Assembly (NCBI RefSeq): GCF_009741735.1
Contig: NZ_WHOH01000001.1
Location: 248,001 to 312,000, forward strand
Direction: 5' to 3'
From: Lentibacillus sp. JNUCC-1
GTDB lineage: Bacteria; Bacillota; Bacilli; Bacillales; Amphibacillaceae
DNA length: 64,000 bases
Under the pieces are notes generated by a model. It made no database searches. It was not told the origin of the DNA and worked only from the letters and a program-made list of their open reading frames with translations. Shown piece after piece: positions 26,299 through 34,294 of this stretch; the first letter of the stretch is position 1, and every line of letters starts with the position of its first letter. Both the position numbers and the translations under genes were made by a program.

Positions 26299-26399
26299 TA
26301 GTTTTTTATAAAAAAGTTAACACCATGAAATACATTAATGGAAAAACGGGTAGGAACCCTCTATAATAATACAATACATTTCACCTCAGGAGGATGACT

Positions 26400-28130
26400 G
26401 TGCGTAAAATATTTTCATTTTTAAAACCTTATAAACTATTTATTATAATCGCTTATACATTAACTTTATTTGAATTAGTGGCTGAACTCTTACTTCCCTT
26501 TTTCTTAGGTAAAATGATCAATGATGGGGTTGTCAAAGGAAATATTGATACTATTGTCATGTGGGGATCGATCATGATCGGTCTGAGCCTGCTCACATTT
26601 ATAGCAGGTGTGCTGAATTCTTTCTATGCTTCACATACCAGTTCACATTTCGCCTATGACATTAGAGAAGCTTTATTTAAAAAGATTCAATCGTTTTCTT
26701 TTAAACTTTTATCACTTTACCCAACTTCAGGGTTAATGACACGTTTTACAAATGATATCCGTCAGGTGCAAAACACTGTATTTATGGGACTCAGAGTGAT
26801 GATAAAGGCGCCCTTTCTTGTGTTAGGCGGCGTATTAATGTCCTTTATTGTTAACGCCCGTTTGGCGCTTATATTCTTAATCACCGTCCCGCTGCTCATC
26901 GGATTTATCCTTTGGGTCCTTAAGCGGGCTTCGAAAATGTTTGATAAGGTACAAGAAAAGGTCGATACAGTTAACAGGGTTATGCAGGAAAACCTCTCGG
27001 GCATGCGGTTGATTAAAGCCTTCTTAAGACGTAATTATGAAGAAAAACGTTTTAGTGGCTCCAATACAGATCTAGCCGTTACAACGCGCAAAGCTTTTCG
27101 GTTTGTAGAAGCTTCCATGCCAGTGCTGCTTTTCGTCATGAACCTCAGTCTGGTATTTATCCTTTGGTACGGAAATAAACAAATTGTTGCCGGAACCACG
27201 AATGTCGGTGATGTAGTCGCTATTGTCAATTATGCGCTTCGTGTCGCCATGGCTATTTCTATGTTTACCTTTATCATATTGGCTTTTTCCCGTATGAAAG
27301 CGTCCTCTGAACGACTGAGTGATGTGCTTACCATTCAGGTTGATCCTATTGATGAAGAAGATACAGATCACCCACCTGCAATTAAAAAAGGGGAAATCAT
27401 CTTCAAGGACGTTTCATTCCACTACCCCAATACAACTGAGCAGGTGCTTGAAAATATCTCCTTTACAGTACGTCCTAATGAAAAGCTTGCAATCATTGGC
27501 TCAACAGGATCAGGGAAAACATCCCTGTTTCAATTGATTCCAAGACTTTATGACCCCGCAAAAGGGGATATATTGTTTGACGGGGACAGTATTGAGTCCT
27601 ACACCTTGTCTGGGCTGAGAAGAAGCATTGGCTATGTCCCACAGAACCCTCTTCTTTTCAGTGGAACGATTTTTGATAATATTGCCTGGGGTAAAGAAAA
27701 TGCTACAAAGGAAGACGCGAAAAAAGCTGCTCAGGATGCTCAGATCCACGATACAATTATGGATCTGACCGATGGCTACGAGACGCGTGTCGGACAAAAA
27801 GGTGTGAACCTTTCAGGCGGGCAAAAACAGCGCATTTCAATTGCGCGGGCATTGATTAGAAATCCTCAGATCTTGATGCTCGATGACAGTACAAGTGCAC
27901 TGGATTTATCCACCGAATCAAAATTGTTGGATGCGTTGGACACATACGCCTGTACAACGTTGATCATTACACAGAAGATCGCCACTGCAATTAAGTCAGA
28001 CCGAATTTTATTAATGGACGATGGCCGTGTGCTCGCTCACGGCACACACAACGAACTGCTTGAGCAATCGAGTCTGTATCGTCGAATTGTCGAGTCTCAA
28101 TTTGGAAAGGAGTATGCTGAACATGCTTGA
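26400..28130 (+). CDS. bmrC: ABC exporter half-transporter, degenerate-site subunit (BmrC/YheI-like)
   Basis: A 576-residue protein with a six-helix type 1 exporter domain (about residues 1-310) and a nucleotide-binding domain. Walker A is GSTGSGKTS and the signature is LSGGQKQR (canonical). Walker B is ILMLDDSTS, with Asp in place of the catalytic Glu, and the H-loop position is TQKIA, with Gln in place of His. These two losses mark the subunit that contributes a non-hydrolytic site in heterodimeric exporters such as BmrCD. The AGGAGG is adjacent to an ATG at 26394; GTG at 26400 lies at proper spacing and is chosen. It overlaps the partner gene by eight bases. Probable multidrug efflux. Confidence 0.92.
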   Translation: MRKIFSFLKPYKLFIIIAYTLTLFELVAELLLPFFLGKMINDGVVKGNIDTIVMWGSIMIGLSLLTFIAGVLNSFYASHTSSHFAYDIREALFKKIQSFSFKLLSLYPTSGLMTRFTNDIRQVQNTVFMGLRVMIKAPFLVLGGVLMSFIVNARLALIFLITVPLLIGFILWVLKRASKMFDKVQEKVDTVNRVMQENLSGMRLIKAFLRRNYEEKRFSGSNTDLAVTTRKAFRFVEASMPVLLFVMNLSLVFILWYGNKQIVAGTTNVGDVVAIVNYALRVAMAISMFTFIILAFSRMKASSERLSDVLTIQVDPIDEEDTDHPPAIKKGEIIFKDVSFHYPNTTEQVLENISFTVRPNEKLAIIGSTGSGKTSLFQLIPRLYDPAKGDILFDGDSIESYTLSGLRRSIGYVPQNPLLFSGTIFDNIAWGKENATKEDAKKAAQDAQIHDTIMDLTDGYETRVGQKGVNLSGGQKQRISIARALIRNPQILMLDDSTSALDLSTESKLLDALDTYACTTLIITQKIATAIKSDRILLMDDGRVLAHGTHNELLEQSSLYRRIVESQFGKEYAEHA

Positions 28131-29940
28131 ATTATTAAAGAGGCCATTCCAATACGACAAGATTCCGCTCGAACACATTCGCCGTGACAAACAGGATAAA
28201 GCCAATAATGCTTGGGCCACCATCAAGCGCGTTTGGTCTTATCTGGCCAGAGAAAAGATGCGTCTCACATTGGTTATTCTGATGGTTGTTGCCAGTTCTG
28301 CTCTGGTGTTGGCAGGGCCTTTCATGGTCGGTGTTGCTGTTGATAAGTACATTGAAAACCGTGAAACATCTGGGCTTGGTCTGCTGTTAGTGTGGCTGAT
28401 TGTCATTTACCTGGGCCATTCTGTCTCTGTTTTCCTGCAAAATTATTGGATGGTAGGGATTGCTCAAAACACGGTCTTTAGTTTACGTAAGCATCTCTTT
28501 GAACAATTTCACCGATTGCCTATCTCTTATTTCGATAAACGGCAGCATGGAGAGTTGATGAGCCGGATAACCAATGACATCGATAACATCAACAATACAC
28601 TCAATCAGTCAGTCATTCAGATCTTTTCCAGTGTATTAACACTAATTGGCACTTTGAGCGTTATGTTATATTTAAGTCCACTGCTTACGCTCATTACTAT
28701 GACAATCGTTCCACTTATGTTTATTGGAATGCGTTGGATCACAAAGCGCACTGGCCCGCTTTATAAGAAACAGCAGAGAGATCTAGGTGATTTAAACGGT
28801 TATGTTGAAGAAACGGTCTCAGGTCAGCATGTCGTTAAAACATATTCCCAGGAGACACGTGTCATTGACTCTTTTAAATCACGAAATCAGACGTTGCAGC
28901 AGACGTATTTCTGGGCTCAGACCTTTACAGGGTTTATCCCTAAAGTCATGAACGTTTTGAACTTTCTCAGCTTTGCTTTTATTGCTTTTGCCGGCGGGAT
29001 TCTGGCTGTCAACCAAGTTATTACAGTAGGGGTTATTGTTATTTTCACAGAGTACGCAAGACAGTTCACCCGTCCACTTAATGAGTTGTCGAATCAGTTT
29101 AACATTCTTCTCTCAGCAATCGCCGGGGCTGAACGTGTGTTTAATGTCATTGACGAGGAGCAGGAAGAACAAGATGAACAAACAGCACGCAATGTAGAAA
29201 CAACTGAAGGCCACATTGAGTTTCGTGATGTTTGTTTTGGTTATGAAAGCACGCCTATTCTACAAAATATTTCCTTTGAGGCACAACCCGGTCAAACTGT
29301 AGCTTTTGTAGGGCATACCGGTGCAGGCAAAACCACCATCATCAATCTGATTGCAAGATTTTATAATTATGATTCAGGTGCCATTCTGCTTGATGGTATT
29401 GATATTAAAGACATCAAACGCACTAGCCTCAGGGCACACATGGCATTCGTGCTCCAAGATTCCTATTTGTTTCGTGGGACGATCAAGGAGAACATTAGAT
29501 ACGGCCAGCTCAACGCAAGTGATGAAGATGTCATTCAAGCTGCTAAAGACGCGAATGCTCACAGCTTTATCAAAAAGCTGCCTGCCGGATATAACACCAT
29601 ACTCGATCAAGATGGCAGCGGAATCAGTCAAGGGCAGAAACAATTGCTAACCATCGCAAGAGCCATCCTTGCCAAACCAGCCATTTTGGTTTTGGACGAA
29701 GCGACCAGCAATATTGACACCATTACAGAAGTTAAAATTCAGGACGCCTTAAAACGGCTGATGAAAGGCCGCACCAGTTTCGTGATCGCTCACCGGCTGA
29801 ATACGATTCAAGAAGCTGACACAATTATCATGCTTGAACATGGGCATATCATTGAGCAAGGTAGCCATGAAGAGCTGGTTGAAAAGAACGGAAGTTACCA
29901 TGAGCTATACAAAGGACAACTTCAGACCCTTGCGAATTAG
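28123..29940 (+). CDS. bmrD: ABC exporter half-transporter, catalytic subunit (BmrD/YheH-like)
   Basis: A 605-residue protein with a membrane domain at about residues 40-340 and a nucleotide-binding domain after residue 370. Walker A is GHTGAGKTT, Walker B is ILVLDEATSNID with the catalytic Glu, and the H-loop is IAHRLN with His. The signature reads ISQGQKQ rather than LSGGQ. With the partner's canonical signature and this subunit's intact Walker B/H-loop, one complete ATPase site forms in the heterodimer. The ATG at 28123 has AAAGGAG ten bases upstream and lies inside the end of the first gene, which indicates coupled translation at equal stoichiometry. In B. subtilis, bmrCD is ribosome-antibiotic inducible; no leader peptide is evident here. 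Confidence 0.92.
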   Translation: MLELLKRPFQYDKIPLEHIRRDKQDKANNAWATIKRVWSYLAREKMRLTLVILMVVASSALVLAGPFMVGVAVDKYIENRETSGLGLLLVWLIVIYLGHSVSVFLQNYWMVGIAQNTVFSLRKHLFEQFHRLPISYFDKRQHGELMSRITNDIDNINNTLNQSVIQIFSSVLTLIGTLSVMLYLSPLLTLITMTIVPLMFIGMRWITKRTGPLYKKQQRDLGDLNGYVEETVSGQHVVKTYSQETRVIDSFKSRNQTLQQTYFWAQTFTGFIPKVMNVLNFLSFAFIAFAGGILAVNQVITVGVIVIFTEYARQFTRPLNELSNQFNILLSAIAGAERVFNVIDEEQEEQDEQTARNVETTEGHIEFRDVCFGYESTPILQNISFEAQPGQTVAFVGHTGAGKTTIINLIARFYNYDSGAILLDGIDIKDIKRTSLRAHMAFVLQDSYLFRGTIKENIRYGQLNASDEDVIQAAKDANAHSFIKKLPAGYNTILDQDGSGISQGQKQLLTIARAILAKPAILVLDEATSNIDTITEVKIQDALKRLMKGRTSFVIAHRLNTIQEADTIIMLEHGHIIEQGSHEELVEKNGSYHELYKGQLQTLAN

Positions 29941-30015
29941 AGGCCTTTATTGCGTCTTTGTACGGCAAATAGTACGATAAGTTTAAGAATCTTTTACGAG
30001 ACTGGAGTGACGCCC

Positions 30016-30768
30016 GTGGCACGAAAAGGAACCATGGTTGAAAAAACAATTGCTAGCACGTATTTAAATGAACAGATGACATTAAAGATATACTACCCTG
30101 AAACATTTTCGGATCTGTATAAATACCATTTATGCATCATGCAAGATGGAGATGATTATTTTCAACTGGGTAAAGTAGCAACTTTAAGCGACCAATTGCA
30201 TTCAGACTTTAGCATTGCCAACACCATCTTTATCGGCATTCATTATAAAGACAAATATGACCGACTCAAAAAATATCATCCTGATGGTGACCAGCACGCT
30301 GCCTATGTTAAATTTTTGGCACACGAAGTCGTCCCGTTTTTAGAGGGACTCCTCCCCACTTATCATATGGGACAGTCCAGGGCATTGATGGGTGATTCAC
30401 TGGCTGGTACACTTGCTTTAATGACTGCATTGAAATACCCACACACATTCGGAAAAGTCATTATGCAATCTCCGCTTGTAAATGACACAGTCATAAATGC
30501 AGTCGAAAAAGCAAAAGACATCCATGCGATCGATATTTATCATTCGATTGGAACAGCTGAAACCAGTGTAACAACAACTCAGGATGGACAGGTGGATTTT
30601 CTATCGCCGAATCGACGGCTGGCCAATTTGCTTGAGTCTGTAGGGGCTTCCTATCAATATGATGAAATAGACGGCGCTGGTCATACATGGGGGCTTGGCA
30701 GAAACAGTTACCCGAAATATTGCCACTCATGTTTGATTGATCCCCCGTCCGGGTATAAAATAAGTTAG
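30016..30768 (+). CDS. yjcH: YjcH-like esterase, C-terminus apparently frameshifted
   Basis: A 250-residue putative esterase (Esterase D/Fes-like alpha/beta hydrolase fold). The nucleophile motif GDSLAG is near residue 128 and GAGHTWG, with the likely catalytic His, near residue 226. The GTG at 30016 has GGAG eight bases upstream. After HTWGL the frame reads an unlike, Cys-containing tail to 30768. The +1 frame from about 30696 gives WQKQLPEILPLMFD and a stop at 30738-30740, which is the expected family ending (HTWGxWQKxLP). One base appears missing in GGGGGCTTGG (about 30690-30698). It lies next to yjcG and yjcF, as in B. subtilis. Confidence 0.8.
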   Translation: MARKGTMVEKTIASTYLNEQMTLKIYYPETFSDLYKYHLCIMQDGDDYFQLGKVATLSDQLHSDFSIANTIFIGIHYKDKYDRLKKYHPDGDQHAAYVKFLAHEVVPFLEGLLPTYHMGQSRALMGDSLAGTLALMTALKYPHTFGKVIMQSPLVNDTVINAVEKAKDIHAIDIYHSIGTAETSVTTTQDGQVDFLSPNRRLANLLESVGASYQYDEIDGAGHTWGLGRNSYPKYCHSCLIDPPSGYKIS

Positions 30769-30818
30769 GAATATATTCCAAATTCCTACAAAACAATTTG
30801 CTTTTTGTTATAATAGAC

Positions 30819-30847
30819 TTGGCATACAAGATGTAACAGTATAAATA
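30819..30847 (+). promoter_or_regulatory. Putative sigma-A promoter of yjcG-yjcF
   Basis: TTGGCA (30819-30824), a 17-base spacer and TAAATA (30842-30847) lie 23 bases upstream of the yjcG start. A second TATAAT-like box overlaps at 30809-30814, so the start point is uncertain. Confidence 0.5.
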
Positions 30848-30870
30848 GACTATAATAGGAGGTAACGCAT

Positions 30871-31389
30871 ATGACCAATTACGGTATAGCCATTTTTCCA
30901 TCCAAAAGAATCCAGGACGACGCCAATGCATTAAGAAAGCGATATGACCCGCATTATGAGAACATCCCCCCTCATATCACACTGAAAGAAAAGTTTGAAA
31001 CAGATGACAAAACCATAGACCAGTTGATTCCCGAGCTTGACAAAATTGCTGAAGAAACCAAACCATTTACACTCAACATTAATAAAGTAAGTACATTTGC
31101 ACCTGTCACAAACACAATTTATATGAAAGTTGAACCTATCCAGGAATTGCAGGAACTCCATCAAAAAATGCATGAGGGCATTTTCCCTCAGAATGCGACG
31201 TATCAGTTTATTCCGCATATTACAGTGGCTCAAAAACTTGTGGAAGATGAATATTCTGATGTCTTCGGAAGTTTGCGAATGAAGGAAATGGCCTATGAAG
31301 ACTATATTGACCGTTTCCACCTGCTCTATCAACTCGAGAATGGAACTTGGACCGTTTATGAAACGTTTCAGTTTGGTAAAAAGGCCTAA
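30871..31389 (+). CDS. yjcG: YjcG, 2H phosphoesterase (2'-5' RNA ligase-like)
   Basis: A 172-residue protein with two H-x-T/S motifs at the usual distance: HITLKEKF (about residue 33) and HITVAQKL (about residue 114). This defines the 2H phosphoesterase superfamily, which acts on cyclic or 2'-5' phosphodiesters in RNA. The natural substrate of YjcG is unknown. The ATG has AGGAGG seven bases upstream. The stop overlaps the start of yjcF (TAATG), so the two are co-translated. Gene order matches B. subtilis yjcF-yjcG-yjcH. Confidence 0.92.
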   Translation: MTNYGIAIFPSKRIQDDANALRKRYDPHYENIPPHITLKEKFETDDKTIDQLIPELDKIAEETKPFTLNINKVSTFAPVTNTIYMKVEPIQELQELHQKMHEGIFPQNATYQFIPHITVAQKLVEDEYSDVFGSLRMKEMAYEDYIDRFHLLYQLENGTWTVYETFQFGKKA

Positions 31390-31811
31390 TGCAAATCATT
31401 ATTGTTAAAACACCCGAACAACGAGAAGTTGCATTTCGAATCAGACACAAGGTGTTTATCGTTGAACAAAATGTTCCGCCTGAAGAGGAAATGGATGAGT
31501 TTGATGAAACTGCCACCCATTTCGTGGGATATGCAGATGGAAATCCCGCAGCTGCAAGTCGGCTCAGGCTCGTGGATGATTATGGCAAACTTGAGCGCAT
31601 AGCTGTCTTAAAAGAGTATCGCGGCAACTCATATGGCAAACAAATTATCCAAGCTATGGAAGACTTCATAAAACAGCATAAACTTCCTAAAGCCAAACTG
31701 AATGCACAGACACATGCAGAAAACTTTTATAAGAAACTGGGCTATGAAACGATATCTGATACATTCATGGACGCAGGCATTCCACACGTAACCATGATCA
31801 AACACTTGTAA
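31389..31811 (+). CDS. yjcF: YjcF, GNAT family N-acetyltransferase
   Basis: A 140-residue GNAT protein. The early part is FRIRHKVFIVEQNVPPEEEM, a hallmark of the ElaA/YjcF subgroup. The acetyl-CoA loop is RIAVLKEYRGNSYGKQIIQA (about residues 71-90) and the C-terminal motif is HAENFYKKLGYETISDTF. The acceptor is unknown. The ATG overlaps the yjcG stop, and a strong terminator follows immediately. Confidence 0.9.
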   Translation: MQIIIVKTPEQREVAFRIRHKVFIVEQNVPPEEEMDEFDETATHFVGYADGNPAAASRLRLVDDYGKLERIAVLKEYRGNSYGKQIIQAMEDFIKQHKLPKAKLNAQTHAENFYKKLGYETISDTFMDAGIPHVTMIKHL

Positions 31812-31841
31812 AAAAACAGGGCTAAACACGCCCTGTTTTTT
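31811..31841 (+). terminator. Rho-independent terminator of yjcG-yjcF
   Basis: AAAAAACAGGG (31811-31821) pairs with CCCTGTTTTTT (31831-31841), with the U-tract within the stem end. It begins at the last base of the yjcF stop. Confidence 0.9.
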
Positions 31842-31909
31842 TGCTTATTTGCATGAACCCCAGTGATTGGGTAAAGCTAATCATAAATCCGCACAAAGGG
31901 GCGTCATGT

Positions 31910-32617
31910 ATGTTTGAAAAATATTTTCAAATGGGGACAGATATGATTTTTGGCTTTATAGCCTTATTTATATTGACTAAAATTCTCGGCAAAACTCAAA
32001 TGTCACAGTTGACTGCTTTCGATTTCATCTCTGCAGTGATCATCGGGGAACTTGTTGGAAATGCCTTGTTTGATGACAAAGCAGGCATCCCTGAAATTGC
32101 TTTTGTTGTTTTGCTGTGGGGTCTTTTATTATATGTCGTTGAATTTATCACCCAGCGTTTTCAAGGGTCACGTTATTTTCTTGAAGGAAAGCCCTCCCTC
32201 ATGATTCATCATGGCGAATTGATCAAAGAAGAAATGAAAAAGAATAAAATGACAGTAGAAGAAGTACAACAGCTTATGAGAGAGAAAGATGTATTCTCAG
32301 TTCAGGAAGTTGAGTATGGGATCCTCGAAACTGACGGGAAACTATCCATTTTGAAAAAGCCTGCCTATCAGCAGCCGACAAAGCAAGATCTTAATGTTTC
32401 CCAGAAACCTGCCTTCCTCCCGTATGCATTAATAGAAGATGGAGAGGTAATTGAAGATAATCTCATTGAAGCTGGCCTGTCCAAATCCTGGTTGCTTGAT
32501 GAGCTCAAGAAAAGCGGCTTTAATCATATTAAAGATATCTTTTACTGCGAGTATACAGAAGGCAAAAAGTTGTTTGTACAGTCATTTACAAAGAAAACGG
32601 AAAGAAAAAAAGACTAG
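31910..32617 (+). CDS. DUF421 (YetF/YdfR-type) membrane protein
   Basis: A 235-residue protein: three N-terminal helices (about residues 8-28, 38-55 and 60-82), then a cytoplasmic DUF421 domain with the typical RFQGSRYFLEGKPSLMIHHG and VEEVQQLMREKDVFSVQEVEYGILE. YetF-type proteins occur in spore-former membranes, and some act in germination or envelope functions; the role here is not known. An upstream in-frame ATG exists, but GGGG eight bases before the ATG at 31910 and the MFEKYFQMGTDMIFGFIALF start support this choice. A bidirectional terminator follows at 32632. Confidence 0.88.
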   Translation: MFEKYFQMGTDMIFGFIALFILTKILGKTQMSQLTAFDFISAVIIGELVGNALFDDKAGIPEIAFVVLLWGLLLYVVEFITQRFQGSRYFLEGKPSLMIHHGELIKEEMKKNKMTVEEVQQLMREKDVFSVQEVEYGILETDGKLSILKKPAYQQPTKQDLNVSQKPAFLPYALIEDGEVIEDNLIEAGLSKSWLLDELKKSGFNHIKDIFYCEYTEGKKLFVQSFTKKTERKKD

Positions 32618-32631
32618 TAAGGTCTTATATA

Positions 32632-32672
32632 AAAATCCTGACAATGGTGTTGAACCTCCTTGTCAGGATTTT
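32632..32672. terminator. Bidirectional terminator
   Basis: AAAATCCTGACAA (32632-32644) pairs perfectly with TTGTCAGGATTTT (32660-32672). It lies between the convergent DUF421 gene and the hypothetical gene ending at 32680. Confidence 0.85.
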
Positions 32673-32679
32673 CACGTAT

Positions 32680-33015
32680 TCATACATGTACATTAAATGT
32701 TAACCCTTTCCCCGTCATTTCAGCTAATGTATCTGCTGCAGCATGATCTGGAAGGTAGAATGAATCGGAGTTTGGTTCTGTAACAGTGTGACGAGGCATG
32801 GCATTCATATGATTTTGCTGATTAAGCAAGTTAGTGGATGGGCGTTCCTTATATGTTTCTTCATGTTCTCCTGAGTCTGCGGCTTCTTCATAGGCTGCTT
32901 CCAACACAGCTTTATAAGGTCTCTCCACATAAAAAGGACGACTGTTTCCTTTAATATCCCGAACCTGGTAGTCCTGATACTGAAAATGAGAAACCGGCAT
33001 AATATAACCCATCAT
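32680..33015 (-). CDS. Uncharacterised Bacillaceae protein next to coat genes
   Basis: A 111-residue soluble protein that I recognise only as a conserved type in related spore-formers, without a named function. It starts MMGYIMPVSHFQYQDYQVRD and has RPFYVERPYKAVLEAAYEEA around residues 27-46, then a polar, low-complexity region and an Ala/Glu-rich tail. The frame extends to 33117, but GAGGAGG five bases before the ATG at 33015 sets the start. It diverges from the coat gene at 33185, which suggests, without proving, late sporulation expression. Confidence 0.7.
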   Translation of the reverse strand: MMGYIMPVSHFQYQDYQVRDIKGNSRPFYVERPYKAVLEAAYEEAADSGEHEETYKERPSTNLLNQQNHMNAMPRHTVTEPNSDSFYLPDHAAADTLAEMTGKGLTFNVHV

Positions 33016-33184
33016 TCGCACCTCCTCAAATTTACAGTCACATGAAATGGGGCAAAAGCCCTTTATTGGGATATACCCCAAAAATAAAATTCTAAACTGC
33101 ACGTCTGCCCACACCATGACACGATTATTACATAGTCTGTTAAAGAAAGCTTAAGAAATCAAATATAGAAAGGGGTAATCATGT

Positions 33185-33640
33185 ATGGGTTGTGGAAAAG
33201 TGCATGATACTGGAAATTGCGTTTGCGATATTCTAAAAGAAATTGCAGATGCGCAACAAGATGTTGTGGAGAATTGCTGTGAAACGAGTTGCGAACGTTC
33301 AATCAGTGATTTACTCGGTGATACAGATGTTGGAAATGGCTTAGATACGGTTCCAGTTCTGCTTTACTGCAAGGACGGCTGTCAGCCATTTAAGGGCTTT
33401 GGAGCCGATCCGGACAGAATTAATGACATTATGGGCAGCTTCTATTTCAGAGTGAAAAAAGTAACAGATGACTGCTGTGCTGTTCTTGAATTGCTGAGAG
33501 ATGATAATGATAATGACGATGATCCAGATTCGCCTGTAACTCAGTTCACAGGAGAATTGGAAGCAACTGGTATCTGTATGACAGTTGATCTCAACTGCTT
33601 CTGCCATGTTACGTGCTTGCCGGCAATTTCAGCATTTTAA
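33185..33640 (+). CDS. cotZ: CotY/CotZ-family spore coat crust protein
   Basis: A 151-residue, Cys-rich, acidic protein with family landmarks: CCETSCERSISDLL, DTVPVLLYCKDGCQPFKGFG, DIMGSFYFRVKKVTDDCCAVLELL, and the C-terminal CMTVDLNCFCHVTCLPAI. About 16 cysteines fit the disulphide-linked lattices that CotY/CotZ form in the outer coat or crust. An acidic run of Asp/Asn near residue 107 is notable. The ATG has AAAGGGG nine bases upstream. Its neighbour on the other side is cotO; in B. subtilis cotO sits beside cotZ-V-W-X-Y, so the cluster is conserved but reduced to one CotY/Z gene. Confidence 0.88.
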   Translation: MGCGKVHDTGNCVCDILKEIADAQQDVVENCCETSCERSISDLLGDTDVGNGLDTVPVLLYCKDGCQPFKGFGADPDRINDIMGSFYFRVKKVTDDCCAVLELLRDDNDNDDDPDSPVTQFTGELEATGICMTVDLNCFCHVTCLPAISAF

Positions 33641-33655
33641 TGTGTTATGAGAACC

Positions 33656-33695
33656 AAAAACGGGGATAAGCGGTTAAACGCTTATCCCCGTTTTT
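33656..33695. terminator. Bidirectional 17-bp terminator
   Basis: AAAAACGGGGATAAGCG (33656-33672) pairs with CGCTTATCCCCGTTTTT (33679-33695). It serves the convergent coat genes cotZ and cotO. Confidence 0.92.
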
Positions 33696-33697
33696 TG

Positions 33698-34222
33698 TTA
33701 AATGAGACCTAGCAGGCGTACACTTTTAATATCAGTTACTTGAACCTTTGTAATAGAAGTTCGTCTGCCGACACGCACTTTAACGATATTGTCATCCAAT
33801 TCCATAATGACACCCCGGTATGTGCGGTCTTCTGTTTTAATTTCGCAACGAAGAACAGGTGCGTGTGGGGAACGATTTGTTAAATAGACCAACTTCTCAT
33901 CAATTGACATATCCTTAAACTTTTTGTCCTGCATTTTCTCCTGAACATCTTCCTCTTCAGTTTGTGGCACTGATTCGAATTCATTTATGTTTTGCTCTTC
34001 ATTTTGTTCAATCTCTTCTTCAACCAGCTGTTCGTTTTGTTTGTTTTTATTTGCGGTTTTCTTTGTTCTCTTCTTTTGTGGGACAACTGATTCTTCCTTT
34101 TTCAATCGGTTTGGTTTTTTCTTGGGTGATTGATACTGATGCTGCATGCGCGCTTTCGGTTCATTAATGCCAGACTGTTCAACATATAACAGCGGCGACT
34201 TGGCATATCGTTTTTCAGCCAT
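33698..34222 (-). CDS. cotO: Spore coat morphogenetic protein CotO
   Basis: A 174-residue, very polar protein of the CotO (YjbX) family. The N-terminal YAKSPLLYVEQSG is conserved. A low-complexity Lys-rich part (residues 38-62) and a Glu/Gln-rich part (residues 63-100) follow. The folded C-terminal domain includes DMSIDEKLVYLTNRSPHAPV and VKVRVGRRTSITKVQVTDIK. CotO is needed for outer coat or encasement in B. subtilis. The ATG at 34222 has AAAGGAG nine bases upstream; the upstream in-frame codons are less likely. It converges with cotZ and follows mgtE on the other side. Confidence 0.88.
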   Translation of the reverse strand: MAEKRYAKSPLLYVEQSGINEPKARMQHQYQSPKKKPNRLKKEESVVPQKKRTKKTANKNKQNEQLVEEEIEQNEEQNINEFESVPQTEEEDVQEKMQDKKFKDMSIDEKLVYLTNRSPHAPVLRCEIKTEDRTYRGVIMELDDNIVKVRVGRRTSITKVQVTDIKSVRLLGLI

Positions 34223-34294
34223 GGTGAATCGCTCCTTTATATAGGCTCTTTCCACCACAGTATATGTAGTCTAAAGGGGCGATGTGCCCCTTAT

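Noticed and set aside
26079..26366. 95-codon plus-strand frame
   Set aside because: It spans the antisense of the tRNA-Val gene and its promoter; no protein-like composition.
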